Assembly (NCBI RefSeq): GCF_012641265.1
Contig: NZ_JABAHZ010000001.1
Location: 310,001-374,000 of the forward strand
Length of the DNA: 64,000 nt
From: Chitinophaga eiseniae
GTDB lineage: Bacteria > Bacteroidota > Bacteroidia > Chitinophagales > Chitinophagaceae
Reading direction: 5' to 3'
The notes under the pieces: model-generated
Seen by the model: only the letters and a program-made list of their open reading frames with translations
Database searches by the model: none
What the model was told of the DNA's origin: nothing
Part shown: one piece after another, positions 1-8,095 of the stretch
Position numbering within the stretch: the stretch's first letter is position 1
Layout: each line of letters starts with the position of its first letter
Translations under genes and position numbers: made by a program

Positions 1-1185
1 CTGACCGTATCTTTCGGGGACGTACCTTTTTATACAGACCTGATTACGATTGATCAGTCGCGCGTGATTGCCCGTACCGACAAAAACACCGTACAGCAGT
101 TTGTATTATCAGAGTTGGCCGATATCCAAAAAGACCTGCCCGCCAACACCGACCAGGCGCAGGGCGACCGTGGCCGGGTGACCCGTGGCGCTGCCATTGC
201 TATGAGTGCCCGTGTACACCTGTTCCGTGGCGAGTGGCAGGGAGTAGTGAATGATTGTGAGCAGCTGATCGGTAAGACCAGCAACGGAACTTACTCCCTG
301 TTTTCCAGCTACAGCAACCTGTTTACCGTAGCGAATGAATACAACCCTGAAGTGATCCTGGACCTGGAATACGGCGGTGGCCGCACGTATGATAAGCAAC
401 GCCAGTTTTTACCACAAACTATTGCCGCGCTGAGGAGTGTGCTGGTGCCTACGCAGGACCTGGTGAATGATTATATCATGACCAATGGCAAAGCTATTGC
501 CGAAGCCGGTTCGGGCTATGATGAAAACAACCCGTATGTAAACAGGGATCCACGTTTTGAGGCCACCATCCTGCATCACGGCTCCAGAGTAACTGACTTC
601 AACGGGGTGCAACAAACCATTTTAACGCAACCGGGATCCGTACCGGCTACCAACACGGTAGATGACCAGGGTGCTTCTCCCACCGGGTATTATTTCTATA
701 AGTACTACGACCGGTCGGCCACCAATTATTCGTCGGGCTTAAACCTGATCCTGATCCGCTATGCGGATGTATTGTTGATGTATGCCGAAGCGAAGAACGA
801 GTTGGGGCAAATGAATGCTACTGTCTGGAACCAGACCATTCAGCCGCTGAGAGTGCGGGCAGGCTTCGCAGATGCCGGCGCTACGCAATTTAACGCGGCC
901 CTGAGCCAGGACCAGCAACGCGCCGTGATCCGCCGGGAAAGAAGAGCAGAGCTGGCGTTTGAGGGTTTGCGGATATTGGATATACGTCGCTGGAAAACTG
1001 CCGACGTAGTAATGAACAAGGCGGTGAGAGGGATTAAAGTAAGTTCCGGGGCTTTCAATAAAGATCCCAATGGATATATTATTGTAGAAAATCGGTTGTT
1101 CACCAACCCTAAACATTACCTGTGGCCGGTGCCTACGGTAGAACGCGATCAGAATAAAAATCTTTCACAAAACCAGGACTGGTAA
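1..1185 (+). CDS. SusD/RagB-family outer-membrane lipoprotein (5' truncated by window)
   Basis: The reading frame is open from base 1, so the start and the lipoprotein signal lie outside the window; 394 residues are visible. SusD-like proteins are surface glycan-binding partners of SusC TonB-dependent transporters. The order of features fits: TPR-like helices with the phrase AAIAMSARVHLFRGEW near the visible N-terminus, then the C-terminal SusD block with ILIRYADVLLMYAEAKNELG, RRERRAELAFEGLRILDIRRW and the end LWPVPTVERDQNKNLSQNQDW (blocks quoted in pieces). It is followed 25 bp later by a SusE-like lipoprotein and a GH76 enzyme, so it belongs to a polysaccharide utilization locus, probably for alpha-mannan. 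The partner SusC should lie just upstream. Family assignment is firm; the substrate is inferred from the GH76 neighbour. Confidence 0.93.
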   Translation: MTVSFGDVPFYTDLITIDQSRVIARTDKNTVQQFVLSELADIQKDLPANTDQAQGDRGRVTRGAAIAMSARVHLFRGEWQGVVNDCEQLIGKTSNGTYSLFSSYSNLFTVANEYNPEVILDLEYGGGRTYDKQRQFLPQTIAALRSVLVPTQDLVNDYIMTNGKAIAEAGSGYDENNPYVNRDPRFEATILHHGSRVTDFNGVQQTILTQPGSVPATNTVDDQGASPTGYYFYKYYDRSATNYSSGLNLILIRYADVLLMYAEAKNELGQMNATVWNQTIQPLRVRAGFADAGATQFNAALSQDQQRAVIRRERRAELAFEGLRILDIRRWKTADVVMNKAVRGIKVSSGAFNKDPNGYIIVENRLFTNPKHYLWPVPTVERDQNKNLSQNQDW

Positions 1186-1210
1186 TCCTTCCACCTAAAA
1201 CTGTAATCAC

Positions 1211-2335
1211 ATGCAAAAATATTTAATCATTATACTGAGTGTTTTATTGTTCAGCTGTAAGAGAGATGATTATTCACTCAATACCAACCTGCAGCCGGTG
1301 TCTAAGCTCACAGCGCCGTTGGACAACAAGTACATTAAGCTGCAACCCACTACCAGTGCTACCGTGAGTTTTGAATGGGACCAGGCCCGCGCGGAAGACG
1401 GTTCGCTGGTGGTGTACGAAGTGGCTTTTGATAAAGCCGACGGAGATTTTTCATCGCCTGTGGCTAAATATTCATCAGATGGGGGCGGGGTACAAAACAG
1501 GTTGACCTTGTCGCATAAAGACCTGAACAGCATTGCGGGCAAAGCGGGTATTGCTTCGCTGGCCACCGGCAAACTGAAATGGACGGTGCTGGCTTCCAAA
1601 GGCTATAACATCCAGAAAGCGGCGGAGTCGAAAACGATAGAAGTAGAAAGGCCTAATGGTTTTGCGGAAATTCCTACTGATGTGTATCTCACCGGGGAAG
1701 CCACAGAAGCGGGCGCCGATTTATCAAAAGCATTGAAGCTGAAGTCTACCGCGCCGGGGGTATATGAAATTTACACCTCTCTCAAAAATGGTAAATATCA
1801 TTTTACCAACCGGAATACCGGTACGCCGAGCACTTATTCCGTAATGGGTACGGCCGTAAAAGAAGGGGGCGAAAGCGAGCAAACTACCGGCACCAAAGTA
1901 TACCGTTTGCGCCTGGACTTCAACAATGCCGCTGCTACCGTTACCGAGATCACTTCTATTGGTCTTTGGTTTGCGCCGCTGAACAAGTTCTTGTTTGAAA
2001 TCAGTTATGCCGGCAACAGCACCTGGAGCATCAAGAGCCAGCTGATCACGTTTAAGCAGGAATCGTGGGGCCGCGATGAGCGTTATAAATTCCGTATAGC
2101 CGTTAAAGATAGCGATGGCAATGCCGGCGACGAATGGATAGGTAGTTCCAATGCAGATAACAGTCGCCCTACCAGTGCTACGCCGCTGAGTTTCTGGGAA
2201 TTGAAGCCTATCAGCAACAATGACCAATGGAACTATTGCTACAAATTTGCCGCCGAAGCAGATACGAAGAACTGTGATATTAATGTATACTTCACGGCAG
2301 ATAAGAATTACACCCACGAAGTGATCGTTAAATAA
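1211..2335 (+). CDS. SusE/SusF-like surface glycan-binding lipoprotein
   Basis: A 374-residue lipoprotein whose N-terminus (MQKYLIIILSVLLFSCKRDD) has a lipobox ending in Cys16. The region after the signal resembles the SusE N-terminal Ig-like domain, in which members begin with a short acidic linker and a statement of the type VTFEWDQARAEDGS. The rest is beta-rich and contains WxxP-like aromatic segments such as GLWFAPLNKFLFEI and FWELKPISNNDQWNY, typical of starch or glycan-binding surface proteins. It starts 25 bp after the SusD stop and is followed 8 bp later by the GH76 gene, so the three are probably co-transcribed. Role inferred: outer-surface capture of the oligosaccharide handled by this locus. 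SusE-like proteins diverge strongly, so the exact subfamily is uncertain. Confidence 0.8.
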   Translation: MQKYLIIILSVLLFSCKRDDYSLNTNLQPVSKLTAPLDNKYIKLQPTTSATVSFEWDQARAEDGSLVVYEVAFDKADGDFSSPVAKYSSDGGGVQNRLTLSHKDLNSIAGKAGIASLATGKLKWTVLASKGYNIQKAAESKTIEVERPNGFAEIPTDVYLTGEATEAGADLSKALKLKSTAPGVYEIYTSLKNGKYHFTNRNTGTPSTYSVMGTAVKEGGESEQTTGTKVYRLRLDFNNAAATVTEITSIGLWFAPLNKFLFEISYAGNSTWSIKSQLITFKQESWGRDERYKFRIAVKDSDGNAGDEWIGSSNADNSRPTSATPLSFWELKPISNNDQWNYCYKFAAEADTKNCDINVYFTADKNYTHEVIVK

Positions 2336-2343
2336 AAGTAACT

Positions 2344-3489
2344 ATGAAGCTTATACGATACTCAATGCTATTATTGTCTTTTGCCTATGCCGCGTGTTTG
2401 AAAGAGCCGGTAGATGATGGTCCGGGTCCGGGAGCGGGCAAGGCCCGGTATGTTTACAACTGGCCACAGATAGCCGATTCCTCCCAACAGGGGCTTACCA
2501 GCAATTTCTGGAACCAGGAAAAGTACTTTAACCAGAACAGCAGCGGAGGTACTACTTTTAACTACTGGCCTAATGCGCACGCACTGGACGTGCTAACGGA
2601 CGCCTATATACGTAAAAATGATCCGGCCATTAAATCACGCATGGATGATTTGCTGGCGGGCATGAAGGTGAAGAATGGCGGCACTTATATCAACTATTTC
2701 TATGATGATATGGAGTGGATGACGCTGGCCTGTTTACGCGCCTTTGAAGCTACCGGCGATACCCGTTACAAAGACGTAGCAGTACTGCTCTGGAATGATA
2801 TCAAAGGCGGCTGGGACGATGTATGGGGCGGTGGTATTCACTGGAATAAGGACAAGTCGAAGAACTATAAAAATACGCCGGCCAATGCGCCCGCCTGTAT
2901 CATTGCCTGCAGGATGTATGCCGTTACACAAAATCCCGATGACATTGCCTGGGCAAAGAAGATCTACGACTGGGAGAAAAGCACCCTGGTAGATCCGTCA
3001 AGTGGCCTGGTATGGGATGGTATTAACCAGGACGGCAGCGGGCAGGTGACTAAGAACTGGAACTTTACCTATAACCAGGGCGTGTTTATAGGCGCCGGGG
3101 TGGAGTTGTACAAGTTGACTGGTCAGAATATCTACCTCAACGACGCCATGAAAACCGCCAACAATACTTTAGGAGGTGGATTTACCAATGCCAACATCCT
3201 GAAGGATGAAGGGGGCGGAGATGGTGGTTTATTTAAAGGGGTGTTGGTACGTTACCTGATGTTGCTGATTACCGACGGCAGCATCAGCAGTACCGATGCG
3301 GCCAGGTTTGCGGCCTTCCTGCAGTTGAATGCAGAAACGCTGTGGTTGAAGGGAACTACCCGTCCGCAGGTGCTCTTTAATAAAGACTGGACCTCCCAGG
3401 CGGCCAGCAGTGACCTCACTACGCAATTGAGCGGGGCGATGTTGATAGAGGCGGCGGCTAAACTGAAGGATATGGGGCTTATCAAATAG
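2344..3489 (+). CDS. Glycoside hydrolase family 76 protein (endo-alpha-1,6-mannanase type)
   Basis: A 381-residue lipoprotein (signal with AACLKE, Cys18) with an (alpha/alpha)6-type GH76 domain. Family signatures visible are FNYWPNAHALDVLTDAY around residues 72-88, then INYFYDDMEWMTLACLRA, in which the adjacent aspartates D121-D122 match the catalytic Asp pair of GH76 mannanases. WGGGIHWN and KNTPANAPACIIACRMY follow. GH76 enzymes cleave alpha-1,6-mannan backbones, as in fungal cell-wall mannan. It sits 8 bp after the SusE-like gene and ends the operon, with a strong hairpin terminator 24 bp downstream. The lipid anchor suggests surface or periplasmic-face display. The family call is strong; the actual glycan is inferred. 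Confidence 0.93.
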   Translation: MKLIRYSMLLLSFAYAACLKEPVDDGPGPGAGKARYVYNWPQIADSSQQGLTSNFWNQEKYFNQNSSGGTTFNYWPNAHALDVLTDAYIRKNDPAIKSRMDDLLAGMKVKNGGTYINYFYDDMEWMTLACLRAFEATGDTRYKDVAVLLWNDIKGGWDDVWGGGIHWNKDKSKNYKNTPANAPACIIACRMYAVTQNPDDIAWAKKIYDWEKSTLVDPSSGLVWDGINQDGSGQVTKNWNFTYNQGVFIGAGVELYKLTGQNIYLNDAMKTANNTLGGGFTNANILKDEGGGDGGLFKGVLVRYLMLLITDGSISSTDAARFAAFLQLNAETLWLKGTTRPQVLFNKDWTSQAASSDLTTQLSGAMLIEAAAKLKDMGLIK

Positions 3490-3512
3490 TTGTATTCAGT
3501 ACGATAGTAAAT

Positions 3513-3548
3513 AAAGGCCGGTACCCGCGTTGCGGGCGCCGGCCTTTT
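3513..3548 (+). terminator. Rho-independent terminator after the SusD/SusE/GH76 operon
   Basis: The arms AAAGGCCGG and CCGGCCTTT, extended inward by CCCGC/GCGGG, form a long GC-rich stem followed by a T run. It lies 24 bp after the GH76 stop codon and separates that operon from the CBM6-like gene. Confidence 0.85.
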
Positions 3549-3685
3549 CATTTTACCTGGACACTGTTATTATTTTGCTATGATATTACATAATTCCTTA
3601 ATTTTATGATATTTATTATTAATTTATCGCCCTGGTAGTAATCATACCGGTACGTATATAAAGAGAAGACACCTATCCAATCCCT

Positions 3686-4096
3686 ATGAGGCTGATGTTA
3701 TTGCTGCTTTTTGCTTTTGTGCCATTGTTTGTCGCAGGACAGACGGCGGCGCCGGCGCCAGCGGCAAAGAAGGGGAACAGGGCCACGGAATTCCAGATGA
3801 AGGAGGGGAGCTACCTGAGTTTTGCGCAGGTAAACCTGAGTCTGGGGGAAATAGGTTTCCGGGTGGAGGTGGCCTCGGAGCACAAGAAGAGCAATGCGCG
3901 TTTAGAGTTTCGTATCGACAAACCCAAAGGGAAAATTATAGGTACCCTGGAGATTCCCTATACAGGTGACAGCACCTATGCGTTGAAGTTGACCGGTAAC
4001 CTGCGCCATGCCGAAGGGGTGCACGACCTATACCTGGTGGCCCGGGGAGCGATGCCTTTTAGTATTACCTCCTTCGGGTTTATTTATAATTATTAG
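3686..4096 (+). CDS. Small secreted CBM6-like carbohydrate-binding protein
   Basis: A 136-residue protein with an N-terminal signal peptide (hydrophobic segment ending FVAGQ, then a proline/alanine linker). Residues about 40-136 match the beta-sandwich pattern of family 6 carbohydrate-binding modules: GSYLSFAQVNLSLGEIGFRV, then IDKPKGKIIGTLEIPYTGD, then AEGVHDLYLVARG, and SFGF near the end. Such modules normally decorate larger glycoside hydrolases; here the module stands alone after a signal peptide. A terminator separates it from the upstream GH76 operon, so it is probably transcribed on its own, although its position suggests a role in the same glycan system. CBM6 assignment is from motif resemblance only. 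Confidence 0.7.
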   Translation: MRLMLLLLFAFVPLFVAGQTAAPAPAAKKGNRATEFQMKEGSYLSFAQVNLSLGEIGFRVEVASEHKKSNARLEFRIDKPKGKIIGTLEIPYTGDSTYALKLTGNLRHAEGVHDLYLVARGAMPFSITSFGFIYNY

Positions 4097-4136
4097 TATA
4101 TCCTTTCACGTTAGTTTGAAAAAAAGTTGATATTTT

Positions 4137-4167
4137 TTTGGAGAAAAGAAATGACTGCTTATATTTG
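4137..4167 (+). promoter_or_regulatory. Bacteroidota-type promoter for tRNA-Leu
   Basis: TTTG at 4137-4140 and TATATTTG at 4160-4167 are separated by 19 bp, matching the Bacteroidota -33/-7 consensus (TTTG, TAnnTTTG). The tRNA begins 23 bp downstream. Confidence 0.75.
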
Positions 4168-4190
4168 CACTCCCTGACACGATATCAGTT

Positions 4191-4274
4191 GCCCAGATGG
4201 CGAAATTGGTAGACGCACTGTGTTCAGGTCGCAGCGCCTGCAAGGGTGTGCTGGTTCGAATCCAGTTCTGGGCA
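4191..4274 (+). tRNA. tRNA-Leu (anticodon CAG)
   Basis: The acceptor arms GCCCAGA (4191-4197) and TCTGGGC (4267-4273) pair. The anticodon stem CTGTG/CGCAG encloses the loop TTCAGGT with anticodon CAG, and a long class II variable arm follows. The T arm is GCTGG TTCGAAT CCAGT-like. CCA is not encoded. The last 14 bases recur at 9086-9099, which marks this gene as an integration site. Confidence 0.95.
4261..4274 (+). repeat. attL-like site: tRNA-Leu 3' end
   Basis: TCCAGTTCTGGGCA at the 3' end of the tRNA gene is repeated exactly at 9086-9099. Sequence on either side of the two copies differs, so the identity is confined to the tRNA end, as expected for a tyrosine-recombinase crossover site. 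Confidence 0.65.
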
Positions 4275-4275
4275 C

Positions 4276-4312
4276 AAAAAAGGTTGTAGATATCTGATCT
4301 GCAACCTTTTTT
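4276..4312 (+). terminator. Terminator downstream of tRNA-Leu (island side)
   Basis: AGGTTGTAGAT (4281-4291) pairs with ATCTGCAACCT (4298-4308) with one G-T pair, inside an A-rich 5' and T-rich 3' flank. It lies immediately after the tRNA. Confidence 0.8.
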
Positions 4313-4319
4313 ATTTCTA

Positions 4320-4397
4320 TGAGTGTCAAAGATCGACGCTTTTTAGTGCTTTCTCCCACTATTTGCGACATTCAATTGACACCCACAATGACACTCA
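4320..4397 (+). repeat. Left cluster of TGACACTCA-type repeats
   Basis: Copies: TGAGTGTCAA at 4320-4329 (inverted), GCGACATTCA at 4365-4374 (degenerate), TTGACACCCA at 4376-4385 and ATGACACTCA at 4388-4397. The three direct copies are spaced 11-12 bp apart. The same motif recurs at 9030-9050 near the other att copy. The arrangement resembles integrase arm-type binding sites. Confidence 0.5.
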
Positions 4398-4479
4398 GTT
4401 TGTTTGTGCTTCCCTATTACTTCGGGAGTAACACTATTCCAAAACAACTATTTCCTCTGTAAAACGGATCAAGTTGAAA

Positions 4480-5172
4480 ATGAATGAAAATGATACCAAG
4501 CGACTTTCACGGCTAACCGCTATCTTAACACAATTGCAGACAAAGCGATTGTTGACAGCGACCAGCCTTGCTGAAAAATTTAATGTCAATGTAAGAACCA
4601 TCTACAGAGATATCAGGGCATTGGAACAGGCCGGGGTGCCTATTCTTACAGAAGAGGGAAAAGGGTATACGCTGATGGAAGGCTATAAAATTCCGCCGGT
4701 GATGTTTTCTGAAAGCCAGGCCAATGCACTTATTCTGGCGGAGCAATTGGTGCTAAAAAATAAAGACACTTCTTTTGTAAAAGATTACACCGAGGCTATC
4801 GATAAAATAAAAGCAGTGCTAAGGCAGCCGGAAAAAGACAAAGCCAACTTGCTCGCTGACCGTACCCGTTTTGAGCAGAATATAAACAGGGAAAGAAACA
4901 GTAATAATATATCGCAGCTACAAAATGCGCTGACTAATTTTCTCTTAATAAAAGTGGAATACAGTAACGAGCAAAATAAAGTCTCAGACAGGATCCTTGA
5001 GCCTTTTGCCCTGATCAGCACCAATGAAAACTGGTTGCTGATAGCCTGGTGCCGCATGCGTAAAGCGTTCAGGTATTTCCGCCTGGACAGGATTACCAGA
5101 CTGGAAGTTCTTTCCGAAAATTTCACCCCGCATAAAATGACGCTGCAGGAGTATTTTGATAAATATTACTAA
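4480..5172 (+). CDS. YafY-type transcriptional regulator (HTH + WYL domain)
   Basis: A 230-residue protein. I chose the ATG at 4480 over the in-frame TTG at 4474. The N-terminal winged helix (LTATSLAEKFNVNVRTIYRD, then IRALEQAGVPILTEEGKGY) is the DeoR/HTH_11 type found in YafY/YobV regulators. The C-terminal half (about 135-225) carries the WYL-domain pattern, ending in NWLLIAWCRMRKAFRYFRLD and RITRLEVL. WYL domains sense ligands or nucleic acids and control neighbouring genes. It is the first gene after the tRNA-Leu att site and is followed 81 bp later by a RidA gene, a common pairing for YafY regulators that control detoxification genes. Target unknown. Confidence 0.88.
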   Translation: MNENDTKRLSRLTAILTQLQTKRLLTATSLAEKFNVNVRTIYRDIRALEQAGVPILTEEGKGYTLMEGYKIPPVMFSESQANALILAEQLVLKNKDTSFVKDYTEAIDKIKAVLRQPEKDKANLLADRTRFEQNINRERNSNNISQLQNALTNFLLIKVEYSNEQNKVSDRILEPFALISTNENWLLIAWCRMRKAFRYFRLDRITRLEVLSENFTPHKMTLQEYFDKYY

Positions 5173-5213
5173 TTTATTTATACCCCTGACATAAGGCTGT
5201 CGCGACCCCGTTT

Positions 5214-5221
5214 TAGGTTTG
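5214..5221 (+). promoter_or_regulatory. -7 box (TAGGTTTG) upstream of the RidA gene
   Basis: TAGGTTTG matches TAnnTTTG and lies 32 bp before the RidA start. No clear TTTG -33 element is seen at the proper distance, so a regulator may be needed for activity. Confidence 0.45.
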
Positions 5222-5253
5222 CACTATCAATAACAAATTAATAGTCAACAAAA

Positions 5254-5646
5254 ATGGAAAAACAGACTTTCGACCCTTGGGTATGGGGCAAAAATACTAA
5301 TTCAGTACAGGGAGTAGAAGTTAAAAATGTAGCAGGAACACTCTATTGTTCCGGGCAGGTAGCGATAGATGCCAATGGGATACCAAGCGGTGCGGACATG
5401 CGTTCACAGCTTATTCAAACTATTCAGAACCTGGAACAGCTGATCAGCGAATCAGGTTATGAGTGCAAGAACATTGTAAGACTGAACGTGTATACTACCT
5501 CTACACAGGATTTTTTTACAACCTGCATGGATGTGTATGTGCCTTTTATTCAAAAGTACAGTATCCAGCAAGCCACTACTTTATTGGGTGTGAAAGAATT
5601 ATTTGCTACGCTGACGGTAGAACTGGAAGCAACAGTGGTAAGATAA
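5254..5646 (+). CDS. RidA family (YjgF/YER057c/UK114) protein
   Basis: A 130-residue protein of typical RidA length. It contains LYCSGQVAIDANGIPSGADM, then QTIQNLEQLISESGYECKNIVRLNVY, and the C-terminal block with ATTLLGVKELFATLTVELEA. RidA enzymes hydrolyse reactive enamine/imine intermediates released by PLP enzymes. In the canonical active site an Arg (R105 in E. coli) precedes the VA motif; here the corresponding stretch is SIQQATTLLGV, without the Arg, so this is probably a non-archetypal Rid subfamily member whose chemistry cannot be assumed. It is monocistronic, with an upstream -7 box and a hairpin terminator 24 bp downstream. The upstream WYL regulator is the likely controller. Confidence 0.88.
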   Translation: MEKQTFDPWVWGKNTNSVQGVEVKNVAGTLYCSGQVAIDANGIPSGADMRSQLIQTIQNLEQLISESGYECKNIVRLNVYTTSTQDFFTTCMDVYVPFIQKYSIQQATTLLGVKELFATLTVELEATVVR

Positions 5647-5670
5647 GCATTGGGGTAACGTCCTACAATA

Positions 5671-5700
5671 AAAGCCGGAGATGATCTCCGGCTTTATTTT
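5671..5700 (+). terminator. Terminator after the RidA gene
   Basis: AAAGCCGGAGA and TCTCCGGCTTT form an 11-bp perfect stem around a TGA loop, followed by a T-rich tract. Confidence 0.85.
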
Positions 5701-5715
5701 TTCATGAAGTGTTAA

Positions 5716-6346
5716 TTGAAAAGCGTAACGTTAATTGAACAATCATTGTTCATTGAGCTTTCTCAGCTGATCGAACAAAGTCAACGGCAAGTATTTTCGT
5801 ATGCTAACAGTACTCTTACGGTGCTTTTCTGGCGGATTGGCCAACGCATTAACGATGAAATCCTTCAAAATAAGCGGGCGGAGTATGCTAAACAGATTGT
5901 GTCGACACAATTAAAGAGTCGGGAACTAGAGTCATTCATATTGGAGTTGGGCAAAGGGTTTGCCTTCATAGAGCGCCAGAAAAGGATGATTATTGATGGT
6001 GAAGACTTTCACCTGGATCTTTTGTTCTACCACCGAAATTTATAAAGACTGGTTGCTGTAGAGCTGAAACTGGGAAAATTTGAAGCCCAGCACAAGAGAC
6101 AAATGGAATTGTATTTAAAGTGGCTGGATAAATACGAAAAGCAAGAAGGAGAACAATCCCCGATTGGCTTAATCTTATGTGCCGAAAGTAGACGAGAACA
6201 AGTAGAACTGTTGGAAATGCACAAGGATGGTATCTGTAGCAGAATATTGGACAGAACTACCGTCTAAAAAAGAACTGGAGAAAAAAATACATCATCTATT
6301 TATTGAAGCTAAGGAAAGGATTGAATGCAAGAAGATGCTGGAGTAA
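5716..6346 (+). pseudogene. Broken YhcG/DUF1016-family PDDEXK nuclease gene
   Basis: The first 65 codons match the DUF1016 N-terminal domain (VLFWRIGQRINDEILQNKRA). They then jump directly to the C-terminal nuclease block (ELGKGFAFIERQKRMIIDGE, then FHLDLLFYHR), omitting the roughly 150 residues that normally lie between. An in-frame TAA at 6043-6045 replaces the expected basic residue before RLVAVELKLGKFEAQHKRQM. Near 6233 the frame shifts, and the family's C-terminus (VAEYWTELPSKKELEKKI) continues to a stop at 6344-6346. No ATG is present at the 5' end; TTG 5716 is the only candidate. Three independent lesions mean it is not functional. Intact relatives are PDDEXK-superfamily nucleases common in genomic islands. 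Confidence 0.85.
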
Positions 6347-6750
6347 TGGCGTCGTCAATTATACTTCAAATGCAGCAGCGTGAGGAAATTGATTGTTTGG
6401 CTTTTGCCAGCTTCATTCTTGTACTATTGCGTTAAAAATCTCAAAGATCGTCTCTCAATCGGCTTTAGTGACGTTCCATTTATATTGGAACGTCAAAAGG
6501 GCATAATGCACCTTCATCAACTATATAAAATCCGGGTTTTATGGCGCTGATTTTTTAACTTAGATGTACAGCAGCGGATCGCTTGTTGGATGGTTTCCGA
6601 TATTGTAGGGTAGAAGAAGTTTAGTTGCTGACTGGTCCAGCTTGTTTTGAAGTGGCAGGCGAAGGGATAAACGAAGGCATCGTTTCTTAACGCCAGATCA
6701 TTGAATAGAGAAAAAACATCATATCATTCCTGATTTAAAATGTATCAACA
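6347..6750. other. 404-bp gap without a recognisable gene
   Basis: Stop codons are frequent in all frames and only very short open frames occur. The one structured element is an inverted repeat, TGACGTTCCA (6469-6478) and TGGAACGTCA (6486-6495), with a 7-base loop. It lacks a T run on the plus strand, so I do not call it a terminator. The sequence is AT-richer than its neighbours and looks like degraded island DNA. Confidence 0.6.
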
Positions 6751-7383
6751 ATGAGCAGCATTACACCCATCAGAGATCCTAAAACAGATCATTTGATTTC
6801 TCCGGAAAACTCCGCGCTTATCCTGATCGACTATCAGCCATTACAAGTTAATTCTATAAAATCTATGGACCACGAGGAACTGGTCAGGAATATCGTAATT
6901 GTTACCAAAGTCGCCAAAGGGTTTAATGTGCCCATCATTCTAACCACGGTGAATGTAGAAAGTGGCATCAATAAACCGACTATCAAACACCTTAAAGAGG
7001 TGCTACCGGATGTAAAGGAAATAGATAGAACGACGGTAAATTCGTGGGAGGACAAAGGATTTCAGGATGCGGTAAAAGCGCTTGGGAAAAAGAAACTCGT
7101 CATCTGCGCGTTGTGGACGGAAGTGTGTTTGTCCTTCCCCGCCCTGGATCTCCTTAAAGAGGGATACGAGGTATATACCATTGTGGATGCGGTGGGTGGT
7201 ACCTCGGGTATCGCCCATGAAACAGCGCTGAGAAGAATAGAACAAGCCGGTGTACAGCTGTCTTCCGTTACACAGTACGCCTGTGAACTGCAAAGAGATT
7301 GGAACAGACTGGAGACCAAACCCGTGTTTTTCGACGCGTTGATGGCAAACGGATCGTTTTTTGTGGAAACGCTACGGTGGTAA
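6751..7383 (+). CDS. Isochorismatase-family (YcaC-like) cysteine hydrolase
   Basis: A 210-residue protein with the isochorismatase-like fold. The segment ALILIDYQPLQ carries the catalytic Asp (D27) and LVICALWTEVCLSFPALDLL the nucleophile Cys (C126). AGVQLSSVTQYACELQRDW is the C-terminal signature of the YcaC branch. At the position where YcaC-type enzymes usually carry the catalytic Lys, the sequence reads IDRTTVNSWED, suggesting Arg instead; this rests on eye alignment. The family hydrolyses amide or ether-like bonds in diverse small molecules, so the substrate is unknown. A Crp/Fnr regulator follows 44 bp later. A second member of the same subfamily is at 28939-29571. Confidence 0.87.
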   Translation: MSSITPIRDPKTDHLISPENSALILIDYQPLQVNSIKSMDHEELVRNIVIVTKVAKGFNVPIILTTVNVESGINKPTIKHLKEVLPDVKEIDRTTVNSWEDKGFQDAVKALGKKKLVICALWTEVCLSFPALDLLKEGYEVYTIVDAVGGTSGIAHETALRRIEQAGVQLSSVTQYACELQRDWNRLETKPVFFDALMANGSFFVETLRW

Positions 7384-7427
7384 TCCAAATACCTCACAAC
7401 TAATTTTCCTGCAACTATCTTTAGACA

Positions 7428-8006
7428 ATGAGCCACGATGTTTTCTTTCAGAAAATAAAAACGTATGTTGACCTCTCACCGCAAGCCGAAGCGGCGTGGG
7501 CTGCTTTGCTTCGCGAAAACACCTACAAAAAGGGCGATAATTTCATCACCGAAGGTCAAACACCTAAAAAAGTGGCCTTTATTGTAGGGGGCTTAATGTA
7601 TCAATATTACGCCGCCGACAACGGCGACATGGTGATTAAATATTTCTTCCCCGAGAACCGAATTGCCGGTTCTATGACAGCTGCGCTCACGCAGTCGCCG
7701 AGTAATTTTACCATAAAGGCCCTGGAGGATACAGCTGTGCTTGAATATAATTTCATGGAATTTAAAAAACTTGTGACGATGTATCCTGATATCGCCGCTT
7801 TTTATATCCGCTATATGGAGCAGCATTGGATAATAGAGAAGGAACCCTATGAAGTTTCGCTACGGTATGAATCAGCTAAAACCAATTACGACAATTTTCT
7901 CCGCAAATACCCTGGGTTAGTGAAAAGGTTAAAGAAACAGCATATTGCCGCCTACCTCGGCATCACGCCGACACAGCTAAGCCGGATATTTTTTGCGAAT
8001 AAATAA
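7428..8006 (+). CDS. Crp/Fnr-family transcriptional regulator
   Basis: A 192-residue protein. Residues about 25-115 form a cyclic-nucleotide-binding-like beta roll (FITEGQTPKKVAFIVGGLMY, then DMVIKYFFPENRIAG). A short C-terminal HTH follows with HIAAYLGITPTQLSRIF. The length and truncated HTH are typical of the many small Bacteroidota Crp/Fnr-like proteins, most of which lack a proven cAMP ligand. No FNR-type N-terminal Cys cluster is present. The gene follows the isochorismatase-like gene by 44 bp on the same strand and probably regulates it or the VOC genes downstream. Confidence 0.87.
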   Translation: MSHDVFFQKIKTYVDLSPQAEAAWAALLRENTYKKGDNFITEGQTPKKVAFIVGGLMYQYYAADNGDMVIKYFFPENRIAGSMTAALTQSPSNFTIKALEDTAVLEYNFMEFKKLVTMYPDIAAFYIRYMEQHWIIEKEPYEVSLRYESAKTNYDNFLRKYPGLVKRLKKQHIAAYLGITPTQLSRIFFANK

Positions 8007-8095
8007 AGATTTTTCGCGTTTCTCAACATATGTAAATTTTTAGGAAAAACGGTTGCCGCAATTTTGCTTTAGTAAACAGCCCAAAAATTTAAATC

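Noticed and set aside
6469..6495. Inverted repeat TGACGTTCCA/TGGAACGTCA as a terminator
   Set aside because: No T run follows on the plus strand, and no clear gene ends just before it.
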